From Arcicella sp. (lineage in GTDB: Bacteria; Bacteroidota; Bacteroidia; Cytophagales; Spirosomataceae), in contig JALONS010000007.1 of assembly GCA_025454855.1 (NCBI GenBank), forward strand, positions 1-41,907: a DNA stretch of 41,907 nucleotides. The letters are read 5' to 3'. How positions within the stretch are numbered: the first letter of the stretch is position 1; each line of letters begins with the position of its first letter. Position numbers and translations under genes: made by a program. The notes under the pieces were generated by a model. It did not search any database. It was not told the origin of the DNA and was given only the letters and a program-made list of their open reading frames with translations. Shown here piece after piece: positions 41,034 to 41,907 of the stretch.

Positions 41034-41611
41034 TTTTCTTTGTGGAAAACCCTATTTCTTATTCTACTCAAACTTTCGGGACTAATGCCCAAAAAGTTGG
41101 CAATATATTTTTGTGGTACTCGCTGAAAAAGGTCGGGTTGCTTGGCAATAAGATTTTGGAAACGTTCTTCGGGCTTTTCAGAAGATAATGACATGGCAAT
41201 TTCTGTGGCTTTTTGGGCTACATTTTCAGCCATTATTCGCCCAAAAGTTTCGTACTTATTGTATTCTTTATAAAGTTTATACAGATTTTGTTTATGAATT
41301 AGCAAAACGGTAGTTTCTTCCAGAGCTTGTAAATTCATTTTACCGATGGTTTCGTAAGTAAAACTCTGAAAATCCGTTACCCAGCTATTTTCAAACGAAA
41401 TATCACAGGTTTTCTCATTTCCATCTTTGATATGAAAGTGTCTGATTGAACCTTTAGCAATAAAGGCAATGAAATTGCAAACGGTATTATCTTGCAACAA
41501 AAACTCTTTCTTTTTGAGCATTTTCATTTCAAAATAAACATCAATAAGTTCCAATTCAGCATCTGAAAGGGGAATCACATTTCGGCAGTAAGTTTTTAAT
41601 TGATTGAACAT
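41027..41611 (-). CDS. Crp/Fnr family transcriptional regulator (third)
   Basis: 194 aa. Beta-roll at about 18-110 (MLKKKEFLLQDNTVCNFIAFIAKGSIRHFHIKDGNEKTCDISFENSWVTDFQSF) and C-terminal HTH (VPQKYIANFLGISPESLSRIRNRV). Same short form as the other two. It precedes the TPR-like gene. As with the other two crp genes, a target-like gene lies immediately downstream. Confidence 0.93.
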   Translation of the reverse strand: MFNQLKTYCRNVIPLSDAELELIDVYFEMKMLKKKEFLLQDNTVCNFIAFIAKGSIRHFHIKDGNEKTCDISFENSWVTDFQSFTYETIGKMNLQALEETTVLLIHKQNLYKLYKEYNKYETFGRIMAENVAQKATEIAMSLSSEKPEERFQNLIAKQPDLFQRVPQKYIANFLGISPESLSRIRNRVFHKEKS

Positions 41612-41653
41612 TGAAGTTTTATTTTTTCAAATTCAAAAGTAAACATAATAACC

Positions 41654-41907
41654 TCAATTCCTAATCCTTACTAATTTACTCACGATGTACGAACCATTTG
41701 CATAAACTGGATGAGCAATATTATCTGACGAAAATACACTTAAACCTCTCAAAATCAGTGTATCACCCACAAACGAACACTTGAATTTTGCTAAACCATT
41801 CGTAAACATTGGATTCATGGCAAAGGTGGCTTTGGTAGAGAGGATTGAGTCTTTAAACTCAAACGTTCCCGTATTGATGATGGATTGATTAAAGCGGCTC
41901 AATTTTA
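41654..41907 (-). CDS. Partial protein at the window edge, possibly lipocalin-like
   Basis: The C-terminal 83 or so residues of a protein that runs off the window. The frame stays open to the edge; the ORF track starts at an internal TTG at 41902. The pattern is beta-rich (TGTFEFKDSILSTKATFAMNP, FKCSFVGDTLILRGLSVFS, ANGSYIVSKLVRI), as in lipocalin-like secreted proteins of Bacteroidota, but too little is present for a firm call. Confidence 0.5.
   Translation of the reverse strand, partial: KLSRFNQSIINTGTFEFKDSILSTKATFAMNPMFTNGLAKFKCSFVGDTLILRGLSVFSSDNIAHPVYANGSYIVSKLVRIRN

Noticed and set aside
1-41907. Insertion sequences, integrases, toxin-antitoxin or restriction systems
   Set aside because: No transposase, recombinase or defence-type protein was found among the ORFs.

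Overview
The window looks like a chromosomal segment of a Bacteroidota bacterium, most likely Cytophagales (Spirosoma/Runella/Emticicia-like; this placement is inference). The DNA is AT-rich by eye. Many genes lack Shine-Dalgarno sequences and sit behind A-rich leaders and TAnnTTTG -7 boxes, the promoter type of this phylum. The gene families also fit: TonB receptors with carboxypeptidase-like N-terminal domains, DUF4249, LytTR two-component pairs, AraC regulators with membrane N-termini, small Crp/Fnr proteins and many secreted proteins. I see no tRNA, rRNA, insertion sequence, phage gene or CRISPR array.

Left part (1-10.3 kb): a YafY/WYL regulator with a DoxX and a GyrI-like protein; a divergent alkylation-repair pair (ogt, alkA); an 800-bp gene-free stretch with two sigma-54-like promoters, three 10-bp repeats and a terminator; a TonB receptor; a PadR-HAAS-secreted hydrolase operon behind a 17-bp perfect inverted repeat; and a membrane protein with a DNA-binding-like N-terminus.

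Middle (10.5-26.7 kb): a secreted beta-helix protein; a LytS-like kinase and LytTR regulator; a TonB receptor with its DUF4249 lipoprotein; a beta-barrel protein; small membrane proteins (DUF6326, DUF2306, DUF4386); an AraC regulator; a secreted alpha/beta hydrolase; a PAS-LuxR regulator; and a third TonB receptor. An 81-bp element with three conserved blocks at identical spacing precedes both the TonB/DUF4249 pair and the beta-barrel gene, so the adjacent LytTR regulator may control both.

Right part (21.7-41.9 kb): small transcription units with three Crp/Fnr-family regulators. Eight copies of a dyad, GACA-WW-TGTC (extended AGGACATTTGTCTTATT), occur here. Each lies 24-25 bp upstream of a -7-like element, close to the class II activator position of CRP. 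They precede a SnoaL-like protein, a Vat-like acetyltransferase, a DoxX-like protein, a Kazal-domain lipoprotein, a decayed esterase, a beta-barrel protein, a lipoprotein and a small membrane protein with cytochrome-b-like histidine pairs. Two sites sit at the 3' end of a crp gene. This apparent local regulon is the most interesting feature of the window. The same part also holds a DUF2975/HTH pair with a strong palindromic operator, an ECF sigma factor with its partner, two secreted ankyrin proteins, an acyltransferase and a secreted HIT protein.
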